Source: an uncultured Actinomycetes bacterium
GTDB taxonomy: Bacteria > Actinomycetota > Thermoleophilia > Solirubrobacterales > Solirubrobacteraceae
DNA: 64,000 nt
NCBI GenBank assembly: GCA_937888775.1
Contig: CALAQT010000542.1
Span: 1-64,000 of the forward strand
Direction: 5' to 3'
The position numbers and the translations under genes are program-made. Below, in pieces: positions 19,949 through 29,113 of the stretch. The notes below the pieces were generated by a model. It was not told where the DNA came from. It was given only the letters and a program-made list of their open reading frames with translations, and ran no database searches. How positions within the stretch are numbered: the first letter of the stretch is position 1; every line of letters starts with the position of its first letter.

Positions 19949-20699
19949 CGACGCTGGCGTAGACCTCGTCGAGCAGGCCGTGGGCGTCCTCGAGCTGGAA
20001 GTTCTCAGCCAGGTAGCGCTCGGTTTCGTCACGCGGAGTCCCGTTGAGCGCCATGTTGAGCGCGATCAGTCGCGCACCCTCGGTGTCATCTCCTGTGTCG
20101 GAAGCGACGGACGCGGATTCGGTATGTGCCGCGCCGTTGCCGAGATCGTCCGCGCCGGCCTCGGGCACCTCCGCCGGCTCGGGCACCTCCGGCAGTTCCG
20201 GCTCAAAGCGCTCGCGGGGCGAAACCGCGCCCTGTACGTCGCTGAGATTGCCCTCCAGCAGTTGCAGATCGGCGTTGAGGCGGTTGGAGCCCGTGCGCAG
20301 CGACTCGATCAGCGCGCTCAGCTCGCTCTCCATCGCGTCCAGGCGCTCGAGCATCGTCGAGGTCGACTGCGACACCTTGCCGACATAATCGCGCGCCTGC
20401 TCGGTGGCCTGCTCACGCGTCGTCTGCGCCTCGCTGGTGGCCTCGTCGCGGATTTCGCGCGCCTCATCCTCGGCCTGGCGCTGGATGTCAGCGGCGCTCG
20501 TCTCGGCAGCCTCGACGATCGCGCGAACCTGGTCACTGGCCGACGACGCCAGCGTCTCGGTCTTGCGACGGGCTGAGCGCTTGAACTCGTCGAGCTCATC
20601 GGCCAGCGTCTTCAGGTGGGCGTCGACGGCGTCCGGGTCATAGCCCCGGCGACCGACCGGAAAGTCCTTCTTTTCGATGCTCTGCCTATCCAGCGACAC
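19941..20699 (-). CDS. DivIVA-domain coiled-coil protein
   Basis: 252 residues. The N-terminal KKDFPVGRRGYDPDAVDAHL is the DivIVA membrane-binding motif. A long coiled coil follows (about residues 25-150, rich in E/A/R/Q heptads such as AETSAADIQRQAEDEARE), then an acidic low-complexity region (about 165-225). DivIVA/Wag31 proteins mark curved membrane and organise polar growth or division; this is a shorter, divergent member. The C-terminal end VYASVEG stops inside a hairpin. The start is 66 bp from the uvrB stop. Confidence 0.88.
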   Translation of the reverse strand: MSLDRQSIEKKDFPVGRRGYDPDAVDAHLKTLADELDEFKRSARRKTETLASSASDQVRAIVEAAETSAADIQRQAEDEAREIRDEATSEAQTTREQATEQARDYVGKVSQSTSTMLERLDAMESELSALIESLRTGSNRLNADLQLLEGNLSDVQGAVSPRERFEPELPEVPEPAEVPEAGADDLGNGAAHTESASVASDTGDDTEGARLIALNMALNGTPRDETERYLAENFQLEDAHGLLDEVYASVEG

Positions 20700-20765
20700 G
20701 CGACGAACCTCCGGTATTGGAGAAGCGGAAAAAGCAGGGCCAGCGTAGCGGAACGCGCCCGAGCG

Positions 20766-22769
20766 TCATCCGGCGGCAACCGCCTGGCCAAGTTCGCGCC
20801 TGAGGTCCCGGATCTCATCGCGGAGCTTGGCGGCGTATTCGAAGCGCAGGTCCTCGGCTGCGGCGAGCATCTCCTCCTCAAGCTCGACGATCGTGCGCTC
20901 GAGCTCGGCCGGTGGCACGCTCCCCGCTGCGCGCTGGCGCCGGCGGCGTGAGCGCGGGACCTTGGAGTCGGACTGCAGGAACTCGGCGATGTCGGAAATG
21001 CCCTTGACAATCGTCTCCGGAGTGATCCCGTGCTCCTCGTTGTAGGCGCGCTGGATCGTGCGGCGGCGGTCCGTCTCATCGATCGCGGCGCGCATCGCTG
21101 CCGTCTGCTTGTCGGCGTACATCAGCACTGTGCCCCCGATGTTGCGCGCAGCGCGGCCGATCGTCTGAATCAATGAGGTCTCTCCGCGCAGGAAGCCCTC
21201 CTTGTCGGCGTCGAGGATCGCGACCAGCGACACCTCGGGGAGATCGAGCCCCTCGCGCAGCAGATTGACCCCGACCAGCACGTCGTACTCACCCAGGCGC
21301 AGCTCCCGGATGATCTGGATGCGCTCCAGCGTGTCGATCTCGGAGTGCAGGTAGCGCACGCGGAAGCCCATCTCCAGCAGGTAGTCGGTCAGGTCCTCGG
21401 ACATCTTCTTGGTCAGGGTCGTTACCAGCGTGCGCTCGTCGCGCTCAACGCGCAAACGAACCTCGTTCATCAGATTGTCGATCTGGTTGCGCGTCTCGCG
21501 CACGTCGATCTCCGGATCGATGATCCCGGTGGGCCGCACGATCTGCTCCACGATCCTGGGCGAATGGCTGCGCTCGTACTCGCCCGGGGTGGCGGAGACA
21601 AACACGAGCTGGGGCGTGATCGAGAGGAACTCCTGAAAGGTCTGGGGCCGGTTATCCAGCGCGCTGGGCAGCCTGAAGCCGTAATCGACCAGGGTCTGCT
21701 TGCGTGATCTGTCCCCTTGAAACATCCCCCCGATCTGGGGCACGGTCTGATGGGACTCGTCGATCAGGCACACGAAGTCGTCAGGGAAGTAGTCCAGCAG
21801 GCAGTAGGGCCGGTCGCCCGGCTTGCGGCCGTCGAGGATCCGCGAATAGTTCTCGATCCCCGAGCAGAAGCCGACCTCTCGCAACATCTCCATGTCGTAC
21901 TGGGTGCGCTGGCGCAGACGGTGGGACTCCAGCAGCTTGCCCTCGGCCTCCAGTTCGGTGCAGCGCTGGTTGAGCTCGCGGCCGATCTCGGCCACCGCGT
22001 CCTCGATCATCCCCTCGCGCACGTTGTAGTGCGACGCCGGCCAGATCCCGACGTGCTCCAGATCATCCTCGATCAGCTCTCCGGTGAGCGGGTCGAAATT
22101 CTGCAGGTGCTCGACCTCGTCACCGAACAGCACGATCCGGAACGCAGTCTCCGCGTAGGCCGGGAAGATCTCCAGCGTCTCTCCGCGGACTCGGAAGGTC
22201 CCCCGTGACAGCGCGGTGTCGTTGCGGGTGTACTGGATCGACACCAGCTTGCGCAACAGCGCGTCGCGATCGATGAACTGACCCTTGCTCAATGTCTGGA
22301 GGTTCTCGTCATAGACCTCGGGCGAGCCGAGGCCGAAGATGCACGACACGCTGGCCACGATCAGCACGTCGCGGCGCGCAAACAGGCTCGCCGTGGCAGC
22401 GTGGCGCAGGCGGTCGATCTCCTGGTTGATCGCCGAGTCCTTCTCGATGTAGAGATCCTTGCTCGGGACGTAGGCCTCGGGCTGGTAGTAGTCGTAGTAG
22501 GAGACGAAGTACTCCACCGAGTTGCGCGGGAAGTAGGTGCGGAACTCGTTGCACAACTGGGCCGCGAGGGTCTTGTTGTGGGCGATCACCAGCGCCGGCT
22601 TCTGGACCGCCTCGACCGTGGCGGCCATCGTCATCGTCTTGCCCGTTCCGGTGGCGCCGAGCAGCGTCATGTACCGCTCGCCGGCCCGGATCCCCTGGGC
22701 CAGCGACTCGATCGCGGCGGGCTGGTCGGCGGTGGGCCTGAAGGCTGAATCGAGCTCGAACTTGGGCAT
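20766..22769 (-). CDS. uvrB: Excinuclease ABC subunit B (UvrB)
   Basis: 667 residues. Walker [14 protein letters not shown] at about residue 39, the beta-hairpin [12 protein letters not shown] that probes damaged [16 protein letters not shown] as the DEAD-type box and a helicase domain ending [14 protein letters not shown]-terminal UVR motif ([20 protein letters not shown]) contacts UvrC. UvrB receives DNA from UvrA and loads UvrC in nucleotide excision repair. No SOS box was seen in the gap upstream, unlike uvrA. Confidence 0.98.
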   Translation of the reverse strand: MPKFELDSAFRPTADQPAAIESLAQGIRAGERYMTLLGATGTGKTMTMAATVEAVQKPALVIAHNKTLAAQLCNEFRTYFPRNSVEYFVSYYDYYQPEAYVPSKDLYIEKDSAINQEIDRLRHAATASLFARRDVLIVASVSCIFGLGSPEVYDENLQTLSKGQFIDRDALLRKLVSIQYTRNDTALSRGTFRVRGETLEIFPAYAETAFRIVLFGDEVEHLQNFDPLTGELIEDDLEHVGIWPASHYNVREGMIEDAVAEIGRELNQRCTELEAEGKLLESHRLRQRTQYDMEMLREVGFCSGIENYSRILDGRKPGDRPYCLLDYFPDDFVCLIDESHQTVPQIGGMFQGDRSRKQTLVDYGFRLPSALDNRPQTFQEFLSITPQLVFVSATPGEYERSHSPRIVEQIVRPTGIIDPEIDVRETRNQIDNLMNEVRLRVERDERTLVTTLTKKMSEDLTDYLLEMGFRVRYLHSEIDTLERIQIIRELRLGEYDVLVGVNLLREGLDLPEVSLVAILDADKEGFLRGETSLIQTIGRAARNIGGTVLMYADKQTAAMRAAIDETDRRRTIQRAYNEEHGITPETIVKGISDIAEFLQSDSKVPRSRRRRQRAAGSVPPAELERTIVELEEEMLAAAEDLRFEYAAKLRDEIRDLRRELGQAVAAG

Positions 22770-22791
22770 CGCGTAGCTCTGAGGCTAGTAC

Positions 22792-23454
22792 CTACCGGTA
22801 GCCGAGCTGGGAGGCGTACGTGCTGCGGTACGCCGTCCGCGCGGCAAGCACCCGCACGACGTAGGCCCGCGTCTCAGGGAACGGGATGTCGGTGATCCGC
22901 AGCGGCCGGCCGCGGGCCCGGGCCGCGGCCACCCAGCGGTCGACGTTGGCCTCACCGCCGTTGTAGGCGGCAAGCGCGAGCGTCGTGTTACCGCGGTAGA
23001 CGTCGAGCAGGTAGCGCAGGTAGTAGCTGCCGTATGCGATGTTGACCCTAGGCGTCGCCAGGTCCGCAGTGGTGAACGTCTTGGCCCCGGAGCGATGGGC
23101 GAGGTACTCGGCTGTCTGGGGCAGGATCTGCATCAGCCCCTCGGCGCCAGCCGACGACGTGCTCGGATCGAACTTGGTCTCGGCGTAGATGACCGCCGCG
23201 ATCAGCGCGGGATCCAGGTGCTTGTCGGCCGCCTGCTGGCGGATCACGTCCTGGTAGCGCAGGGGCAGACCGAGATCGTTGACCGCCTTGCGCGCAAGCG
23301 GCAGCGCCACCACCACGGCGGCCACCAGCAATCCGGCTCCAACGATCGCCAGCAGCGATCGGCGGCGACGATCGGCCGCTCGTCGCCGGCGCGGCGGGGA
23401 GCGCCGCGCAGCGTGGCGGCGAGCCTGTGTTGTCGCCATGGGCGGACTCATCAC
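22792..23454 (-). CDS. Membrane-anchored lytic transglycosylase (SLT domain)
   Basis: 220 residues. An Arg-rich cytoplasmic N-terminus is followed by one membrane helix (LLAIVGAGLLVAAVVVALPLA, about residues 34-54) and an SLT domain with the catalytic Glu in IYAETKFDPSTSSAGAEG and motifs LMQILPQTAEYLA and LALAAYNGGEANV. It cleaves peptidoglycan outside the membrane without hydrolysis. The GTG start overlaps the coaE stop (GTGA); an ATG five codons later is an alternative. Confidence 0.93.
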   Translation of the reverse strand: MMSPPMATTQARRHAARRSPPRRRRAADRRRRSLLAIVGAGLLVAAVVVALPLARKAVNDLGLPLRYQDVIRQQAADKHLDPALIAAVIYAETKFDPSTSSAGAEGLMQILPQTAEYLAHRSGAKTFTTADLATPRVNIAYGSYYLRYLLDVYRGNTTLALAAYNGGEANVDRWVAAARARGRPLRITDIPFPETRAYVVRVLAARTAYRSTYASQLGYR

Positions 23455-24035
23455 GACAGCATGTCAAGGATCGCCGACAGCTTGGACTCCAGCTGTGCGA
23501 CCGTCCCGTCGTTGAACACCACGTAGGTCGCGCGGCGGGCCTTCTCCGCCTGGCTGAGCTGCCGTGCCGTGCGCTCGATCAGCGCCTGGTGCTCGCGCTC
23601 GTTGGCACGCTGCTGGCGCAGCTGCTCATCGGTGACCACCGCGATCGTCGCGTCGAATGCCGCTTCCATCCCGGCCTCGAACAGCAACGGCACCTCCACC
23701 ACCGCCGCTCGCGGCGGCGGTGAGCGATCCTCCAGCTGCCGGCGCCAGGTGGCGATCCAGGCGTCGACGCGTGGCCAGAGCATCTCCTCCAGCCAGGCGC
23801 GGTCCTGTGGGGTGGCAAACGCGCGCTGGGCCACGGCCGGGCGATCGATCTCGCCGGATCGCAGCACGTCCGGTCCGTACCGCTCCACAACCAGGTCACG
23901 GACCTCGTCGGTCTCGTAGAGCTCGTGCACCACCGCATCGGAGGACAGGGTGGCCGCGCCGAGCCGCTCCAGCGCCGCCAGCGCAGTCGACTTACCGGCG
24001 CCGAGCCCCCCCGTGAGCCCGATGAAACCGATCAA
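23451..24035 (-). CDS. coaE: Dephospho-CoA kinase CoaE
   Basis: 194 residues. The start IGFIGLTGGLGAGKST contains the P-loop, DAVVHELYETDEVRD the substrate lid and EVPLLFEAGMEAAFD the core typical of CoaE. It adds the 3'-phosphate that completes coenzyme A, downstream of the Pan enzymes in this window. The start codon is TTG at 24035, inside the arm of a perfect 12-bp hairpin, and no ribosome site precedes it. Initiation may depend on ribosomes ending rpsA 19 bp upstream. Confidence 0.94.
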   Translation of the reverse strand: MIGFIGLTGGLGAGKSTALAALERLGAATLSSDAVVHELYETDEVRDLVVERYGPDVLRSGEIDRPAVAQRAFATPQDRAWLEEMLWPRVDAWIATWRRQLEDRSPPPRAAVVEVPLLFEAGMEAAFDATIAVVTDEQLRQQRANEREHQALIERTARQLSQAEKARRATYVVFNDGTVAQLESKLSAILDMLS

Positions 24036-24061
24036 TGTAATCGCCTGGCGGCGATTACATT
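24034..24061. repeat. Perfect 12-bp hairpin spanning the rpsA stop and coaE start
   Basis: aatgtaatcgcc-tggc-ggcgattacatt. The right arm contains the rpsA TAA (24055-24057), the left arm the coaE TTG (24033-24035). The entire gap between the two genes is hairpin. It may weaken transcription or translation of coaE relative to the very highly expressed rpsA. Confidence 0.85.
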
Positions 24062-25599
24062 GCGGAATCGGCCGAATCGGCTGGCGCCGATGCCGCAGCC
24101 TGAGTCGTGGCCGACGCAGGCTCCGATCCGGACTCTTCGCCAGCCGGCTCAGCCCGGTCCGACCAATCCCCCTCGGTAACGTCCACAGCCGCCGCCTCAG
24201 GCTCGGCCACCACCTCGGGCTCGGCCACCGCCTCGGGCTCGGCCACCGCCTCGGGCTCGGCCACCACCTCAGGCTCGGCTGCGGGGACCGCCGAGGCCTC
24301 GGCCTCAGCTACCCCCCCGGAATCGGCGCCAGCCGATTCCGCAACCGAATTGCCGCCAGGCAATTCGGCAAACACGTCCTCGGACAGGCCAAGCTCAGGC
24401 ATGTCGTCGAGATCCCCGGCGTCGGACTCGGTCGGGGGTTCGATCGGCCGGACCGGCAGGACCTGGCCCTCGACGCGCTTGATCGACAGCGACAGACGCC
24501 GGCGCTCAGAATCGATCTCCAGGATCTTGACGCGCACCGGATCGCCGGGCTGGATGATCTCGCGCGGGTTCTCGACGTGATGCTGAGCGAGCTCCGAGAT
24601 ATGGACCAGGCCTTCCACGCCGTCGAGAATCTCGACGAACGCGCCGAAGGTGACCACCTTGGTCACGTTGCCCTCGAGCTCGTCGCCGATGTTGTAGGTG
24701 TCCACGACCCGCTGCCACGGATCCTCCTGGGTCTGCTTGAGACCCAGCGAGATGCGCTGGCGCTGGCGGTCGATGTCAAGCACCTTGACGCTGACCGTGT
24801 CGCCGATCGCCAGGATCTCCGACGGATGGTTGACGTGCGACCAGGAGAGCTCGGAGATGTGGATCAGGCCGTCGATCCCGTCGAGGTCGACGAAAGCGCC
24901 GAAGTCGACGATGTTGGAGATCATGCCCTCGACGACCTGGCCGGGCTGGAGCCGATCCAGGATCCGCTCGCGATCCTCCTTGCGCTGCTCCTCGAGGACA
25001 GCGCGGCGCGACAGGACGACGTTGTTGCGCGACCGGTTGAGCTCGATCACCTTGCATTCGATCGCCGTGCCCATGTACTCGTCAAGATTGGGGACGCGGC
25101 GTATGTCGACCAGCGATGCGGGCAGGAAGCCGCGCACGCCGAGGTCGATGATCAGGCCGCCCTTGACCACCTCGATCACGGCGCCCTCGACGGGCTCGCC
25201 GGATTCCGCAGCGGCTTCGATCCGCCGCCAGGCCTTCTCGAAGCGGGCGCGCTTCTTGGACAGGATCAGGCGACCGTCCTGATCCTCCTTGGTGAGGACC
25301 AGCGCGTCGACCTCTTCGCCGAGCTGGACCTCTTCGCTGGGATCCACGGATTTGCGGATCGACAGCTCGCTGGCGGGGATGACCCCTTCGGACTTGTATC
25401 CGATGTCGACCAGCACCTCGTCGTTGTCGATGCGAACGACGTGACCGGTGACGACATCGCCCTCCGCGAAGGGGTGCATAGTGGCGTCGTAGTTGGGGAC
25501 GATGCGACCATCGATCTCGAGCAGCAGGCCGTCGGATCCTTCGACGATCTTGGCGTTGGACTGATCGGTGTCGGGCGTCAGGGTTGAAGTTAAGGACAT
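24055..25599 (-). CDS. rpsA: 30S ribosomal protein S1 (RpsA)
   Basis: 514 residues from the ATG at 25599 (a longer frame to 25665 is not convincing). Four S1 RNA-binding domains run from about residue 45 to 380: GDVVTGHVVRIDNDEVLVDIG, EGAVIEVVKGGLIIDLG, EGMISNIVDFGAFVDLDG and EGNVTKVVTFGAFVEILDG. Four domains is the actinobacterial form. The C-terminal 130 residues are low-complexity, Ala/Glu/Pro-rich, with about five VAEPE repeats and two segments encoded by perfect hairpins. S1 brings mRNA to the ribosome. Confidence 0.96.
   Translation of the reverse strand: MSLTSTLTPDTDQSNAKIVEGSDGLLLEIDGRIVPNYDATMHPFAEGDVVTGHVVRIDNDEVLVDIGYKSEGVIPASELSIRKSVDPSEEVQLGEEVDALVLTKEDQDGRLILSKKRARFEKAWRRIEAAAESGEPVEGAVIEVVKGGLIIDLGVRGFLPASLVDIRRVPNLDEYMGTAIECKVIELNRSRNNVVLSRRAVLEEQRKEDRERILDRLQPGQVVEGMISNIVDFGAFVDLDGIDGLIHISELSWSHVNHPSEILAIGDTVSVKVLDIDRQRQRISLGLKQTQEDPWQRVVDTYNIGDELEGNVTKVVTFGAFVEILDGVEGLVHISELAQHHVENPREIIQPGDPVRVKILEIDSERRRLSLSIKRVEGQVLPVRPIEPPTESDAGDLDDMPELGLSEDVFAELPGGNSVAESAGADSGGVAEAEASAVPAAEPEVVAEPEAVAEPEAVAEPEVVAEPEAAAVDVTEGDWSDRAEPAGEESGSEPASATTQAAASAPADSADSAM
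24318..24368. repeat. Two perfect hairpins inside the rpsA tail
   Basis: cggaatcggc-gcca-gccgattccg at 24318-24341 and ccgaattgcc-gcca-ggcaattcgg at 24345-24368 each have a 10-bp stem and the same gcca loop. They are translated as part of the disordered tail of S1. A weaker copy (atcggc-tggc-gccgat) is at 24076-24091. Stem and loop style match the intergenic hairpins. Confidence 0.85.
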
Positions 25600-25690
25600 T
25601 GGTATGCGCAGGATAGCCGCACTTTGTCTGATGGTGCTGCACGCGCGCTCCCACCGGCGGTCCACCGCTCGTCCGTATCATCACGCGCTG

Positions 25691-26815
25691 ATGCCACAGC
25701 GAGCAACCAAGCGCGGCCAGGCGCGAACCCCGCTGCAGCGAGATTGCGACGTGTTGATCTGCGGGGCGAGCTTCGCCGGTCTGGCCGTCGCCCGGGAACT
25801 GGCGGGCAGCGGCGCCGACGTGCTGGTGATCGACCGTTACGAGATCGGCGAGCGCCAGACCTCGGCCTGCGGTATCCCCACCGCCTGGCTGACCGCCCTC
25901 GGGCTCCAGGAGTCGATGCAGCAGACGTTCGGCGAGCTGGTGATCCACAGTCCGCACGCGACCGTCCGTCTCGATCTTCCGTGGACGTTCTCGACCTTCG
26001 ACTACCGGGCCCTATGCGGCCTGCTGGCCGAGCCGGCCGAGTTCGAATTCGAGACCGCGAAGGTGGATCGTCGCCAGGGTGACGTGGTGCACACCGACCG
26101 CGGCGAGATCCGCGCGCCCCTGATCGTCGACGCCCTCGGCTGGCGCCGGGTGCTCGGTCCCGGCGACAACGTCCAGCCGCCCGACGCGCTGCTCTCACGC
26201 GGGCTGGAGGTGCACCCGTTGGGCTCTGGGACTGATCTCGAGATCTGGATCGACCGCTCCTACGTGCCGGCGGGTTACGGCTGGAGCTTTCCCGCCGGTG
26301 ACGAGCTGCGGATCGGGGTCGGCTCGTTCGATCCGCGGTTTCACGTGCGCGAGCCGACCGTCAGGCTCGCGCGCGACCTCGGCGCCGACACGGTGCGATA
26401 CCAGGGCAACTGGATTCCCCATGCCCTACGCGCGGCCACCGAGGACGCCACGTTCTTCACCGGCGACTCGGCAGGCCATTGCCTGCCGCTGACCGCCGAG
26501 GGAATTCGCACCGCGCTGCATTTCGGACTCGCCTGCGGTCAGGAGCTGCGACGGGTGATCGAGGGCGAGCAGACCCGCGAGCAGGCGCTGGCCCGCTATC
26601 ACCAGTTCTCGGCCGGGCACGCAATGGCCTTCCGGTGGCTGCTGCGCATGCAGCGGCTGATCCCCCGCGTGGCGCCACGTGCGCTCGGGCCGGGATTGCG
26701 GGCGGTGTCTGCCAAGCGATTCGTCGACTGGTCGTTCGGGCACTACCTGGCGATCGCGCCGCCTCCGCCAATCCACCATCGCAGCCCCCGACTTGCGACC
26801 GCGATCGCCGGCTGA
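25691..26815 (+). CDS. FAD-dependent oxidoreductase (geranylgeranyl-reductase-like)
   Basis: 374 residues from the ATG at 25691; the frame upstream of this antisense to rpsA is rejected. The FAD-binding DVLICGASFAGLAVARELAGSG (about residues 19-40), a YEIGERQTSACG loop, the central DALGWRR and the second FAD motif FFTGDSAGHCLPLTAEGIRTAL (about 260) place it in the family of FAD-dependent reductases that includes geranylgeranyl reductase and halogenase-like enzymes. The natural substrate is probably a lipid or isoprenoid but is unknown. It is divergent from rpsA with a 91-bp gap. Confidence 0.82.
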   Translation: MPQRATKRGQARTPLQRDCDVLICGASFAGLAVARELAGSGADVLVIDRYEIGERQTSACGIPTAWLTALGLQESMQQTFGELVIHSPHATVRLDLPWTFSTFDYRALCGLLAEPAEFEFETAKVDRRQGDVVHTDRGEIRAPLIVDALGWRRVLGPGDNVQPPDALLSRGLEVHPLGSGTDLEIWIDRSYVPAGYGWSFPAGDELRIGVGSFDPRFHVREPTVRLARDLGADTVRYQGNWIPHALRAATEDATFFTGDSAGHCLPLTAEGIRTALHFGLACGQELRRVIEGEQTREQALARYHQFSAGHAMAFRWLLRMQRLIPRVAPRALGPGLRAVSAKRFVDWSFGHYLAIAPPPPIHHRSPRLATAIAG

Positions 26816-27326
26816 GACGCGTAGGGTCCGTCGGCCTGCGCCGAGGGTCCGTCGGCCTGCGCCGCGGACCGCGGTCGCGGCGCTGGCGACGGTCGCCGTG
26901 ATGGCGGTCGCGCTGGCCGCTTGCGGCTCGGCTTCGACCACGAGCGCGACCAACGCCGGCGGCGGGCGCGCTGCCTTCGTCGCCGCGGCCAATCGGATCT
27001 GTAGGCAGGAGAGCCGGGAGCTGGCCCGGGATCCGATCAAGTCCACCGCCGAGATCCTCAGCAACGGGCCCAAGCAGATCGCCACCGAGCAGGCGGCCGT
27101 GGCGCACCTCACCGCGCTCAAGCCGCCCACCGGACTGCGCACGGACTGGCACGCGCTCCTGACCGGCTTTGGCCAGGCCACGGCCGACTACCGCCGACTG
27201 GTGGCCGACGTTCGCTCTCACCATTACCGCGCCGCTCAGACGACGTCCACTGCCGGGCACACCGCGGTCCTGCGCGCCCACGCGGCGGCCGCCAGGAACG
27301 GGATCAGCGACTGCAGCAAGGTTTAG
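26793..27326 (+). CDS. Small lipoprotein of unknown function
   Basis: 177 residues if the in-frame TTG at 26793 is used; it overlaps the end of the oxidoreductase gene by 23 bp. A basic n-region with the 7-residue repeat VRRPAPR twice (a 21-bp tandem duplication) precedes a signal peptide AVAALATVAVMAVALAAC, where the Cys is a lipobox. The mature domain is helical, with RICRQESRELARDP near its start and ISDCSKV at its end, so one disulfide is possible. I do not recognise the family. The start is the weak point: the only other candidates (GTG and ATG near 26896) would cut off the signal. Confidence 0.65.
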   Translation: MRPRSPAETRRVRRPAPRVRRPAPRTAVAALATVAVMAVALAACGSASTTSATNAGGGRAAFVAAANRICRQESRELARDPIKSTAEILSNGPKQIATEQAAVAHLTALKPPTGLRTDWHALLTGFGQATADYRRLVADVRSHHYRAAQTTSTAGHTAVLRAHAAAARNGISDCSKV

Positions 27327-27380
27327 TGTCGGGACACCAGGCACACGTAGGGACACCAACAAAAGGAGGAGTTAGGGACG

Positions 27381-27875
27381 ATGTGGCAACAGCGGACGAT
27401 TTCGCCGCGCCGGGCTCGTGCGGCGCTCACCGCGGTGGGGCTGGCCTGCGGCACCTGGCTGGTGGCGGGGGTCGATCAGGCCGGCGCCGTCCCGGTGCAC
27501 GTCGCCGGGACGACGGTTCACGTGATCGAGCACGCCATCACCGACACGGAGATTCCGGCAGGCGGCGGGAAGGATGTGAAGGGCAATATCTTGACCTTCA
27601 ACAACCCCGTCTACAACGTCGCCAACAACAAGCAGGTCGGCCACGACGAGGGCTTCTGCACCCGGATCGCCCCGAAGCAGGGAATCTGGGAGTGCCTCTG
27701 GACGACGTTCGTGAAAGGCGGGCAGATCACCGTCCAGGGCCCGTACTACGACACGCGCAACAGCACCCTGTCGATCACCGGAGGGACCGGTGCCTACCGC
27801 AACGCCCGCGGCCAGATGAAGCTCCTCTCGCGCAACGGCGGCAAGGAGTACGACTTCATCTTCCAACTCGGCTAA
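27381..27875 (+). CDS. Secreted allene-oxide-cyclase/dirigent-like barrel protein
   Basis: 164 residues with a strong ribosome site (aaaggaggag, 8 nt or so before ATG). A signal peptide ends near AGVDQAGA. The rest is a beta barrel with FNNPVYNVANNKQVGHDEGFC, GIWECLWTTFVKGGQITVQGPY and ITGGTGAYRNARGQMKL. This series is characteristic of the allene oxide cyclase/dirigent-like barrel family found in plants and, with unknown role, in actinobacteria. Two Cys (EGFC, WEC) may form a disulfide. It may bind a small hydrophobic ligand outside the cell (inference). Confidence 0.82.
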   Translation: MWQQRTISPRRARAALTAVGLACGTWLVAGVDQAGAVPVHVAGTTVHVIEHAITDTEIPAGGGKDVKGNILTFNNPVYNVANNKQVGHDEGFCTRIAPKQGIWECLWTTFVKGGQITVQGPYYDTRNSTLSITGGTGAYRNARGQMKLLSRNGGKEYDFIFQLG

Positions 27876-27899
27876 GCCGGTTGAGTTGAGCGAGCGTCC

Positions 27900-27927
27900 G
27901 GGGCGGGAGCGACGGGGCTCCCGCCCC
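27900..27927. terminator. GC hairpin after the barrel-protein gene
   Basis: ggggcgggagc and gctcccgcccc form a perfect 11-bp stem with a 6-nt loop, 25 bp after the stop at 27875. No T tract follows. It probably ends transcription of the plus-strand genes facing the minus-strand PKD protein gene. Confidence 0.65.
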
Positions 27928-27998
27928 CGGGCCGCCCTTCAGGCAGGCGTTCGCGCCCCGGGCCGCCCTTCAGGCAGGCGTTCGCGCCCCGGGCCGCG
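27925..27998. repeat. 31-bp tandem repeat, about 2.4 copies
   Basis: Units starting ccccgggccgcccttcaggc begin at 27925 and 27956, and a partial third at 27987. The copies are identical where compared. The repeat overlaps the last bases of the hairpin and lies between converging genes. Confidence 0.9.
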
Positions 27999-28009
27999 TC
28001 GGGGCGGCC

Positions 28010-29113
28010 TCATCCCGGCGTGACCAGCAGTTCACTGGCGTAGTAGGCCCAGTTGCCCCACGAATCGACCGTTCGCAGCACCACCCGGTAGAGCCCGGCT
28101 CGCCCGAACGTGTGTGAGCCGAGGCGGCGGTGACCCGAGCCGCCGTCGCCGAAATACCAATGGTAGGCGACGATCGCGCCGTCGCCGGCGTGCGCCGAGG
28201 CCGAAAACCAGACCCGCCGGTGGGCGGGGGCGCGCGCGGGCGCCATGAAAAAGGCCTGATCGCCTAGTGCCCGCTGCTGGCAGGAATGGTCGTGGTTGCT
28301 CCACTCCTCCTGCATGTAGTAGTGGCCGCCGTGGATGACCTCGTTGTACGCGCGGGCTCCGGTGCCGCCCAGGTCGGGCCCGAACTGCGACGCGCGGAGA
28401 TCACCATCTTCGTCGCCCTCGGCATCGATCCAGGCGTCGCCCTCGGGATCGGTGATCGTCTCGCTGTGCTCGTGGCTGAGCGAGGAGATCGCCGGATCTG
28501 CGGTACTGCCGTTGGGCCGGGGATTTTGCTGGAGGTGGTCGCCTCCGACCAACCGTGTGACCTCGTTCTCCAGCTGCTCATCGGTCAGGCACACGCTCCA
28601 GCGTGGTCCGGTCCGTGGCTCCGTGCAGCGGCTGGCCGGCAGCCGGTCGTTGTCGATCATCGCGCCGGCGTAGCTTGAGGCGTAGGCAGCCGGGCCCCCG
28701 GGATCTCGGTACCGGCCCGTGAGTCCATAGACCGAGCTGGACTTGTGGCTGTCGGCGGCTACTGCGGCCAGGAATTCCTCGATCAGCGACTCGTAGCCTG
28801 GGTCGAAGGCCAGACCGGAGCCGGCCGGCGCCCAGAAGATCAGATGCGTACGGTTGGAGTGCAGCACCGGTCCGCCGCCGTAGGGCAGATCGGCGGTCCG
28901 GGCCAGCGGTCCGAGGTGGACGCTAGCGCCGGTCGGCAGATCCGGCACCACGCCGCCCATCGGCTCTGCTTCAGCGATCCGCTCTGCAACGGAGATCGGC
29001 TTTGCGCCGGCGCCCGCGGCGCGAACGAGCGGCGCCAGCATCGTCAAGGACGCCATCAGCCCAAGTACTCCCCTGCTGACGGCGGGAAGCACCAGCAGCG
29101 GCCCCCGGATCAC
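28010..29113 (-). CDS. Secreted PKD-domain protein with HEHSET-x-TDP motif
   Basis: 367 residues from the GTG at 29113, which overlaps the polA stop (GTGA). The first 35 residues form a signal peptide (VLGLMASLTMLAPLVRAAGA). The middle has LSHEHSETITDPEGDAW, a His/Glu cluster like those in some secreted metal-dependent hydrolases, and Cys pairs (SRCTEPR, SVCLTD). Residues about 285-365 are a PKD-like beta domain (FSASAHAGDGAIVAYHWYFGDG, then SHTFGRAGLYRVVL). Enzymatic activity is unproven. Co-translation with polA is odd for an exported protein and is probably just compact packing. Confidence 0.72.
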   Translation of the reverse strand: MIRGPLLVLPAVSRGVLGLMASLTMLAPLVRAAGAGAKPISVAERIAEAEPMGGVVPDLPTGASVHLGPLARTADLPYGGGPVLHSNRTHLIFWAPAGSGLAFDPGYESLIEEFLAAVAADSHKSSSVYGLTGRYRDPGGPAAYASSYAGAMIDNDRLPASRCTEPRTGPRWSVCLTDEQLENEVTRLVGGDHLQQNPRPNGSTADPAISSLSHEHSETITDPEGDAWIDAEGDEDGDLRASQFGPDLGGTGARAYNEVIHGGHYYMQEEWSNHDHSCQQRALGDQAFFMAPARAPAHRRVWFSASAHAGDGAIVAYHWYFGDGGSGHRRLGSHTFGRAGLYRVVLRTVDSWGNWAYYASELLVTPG

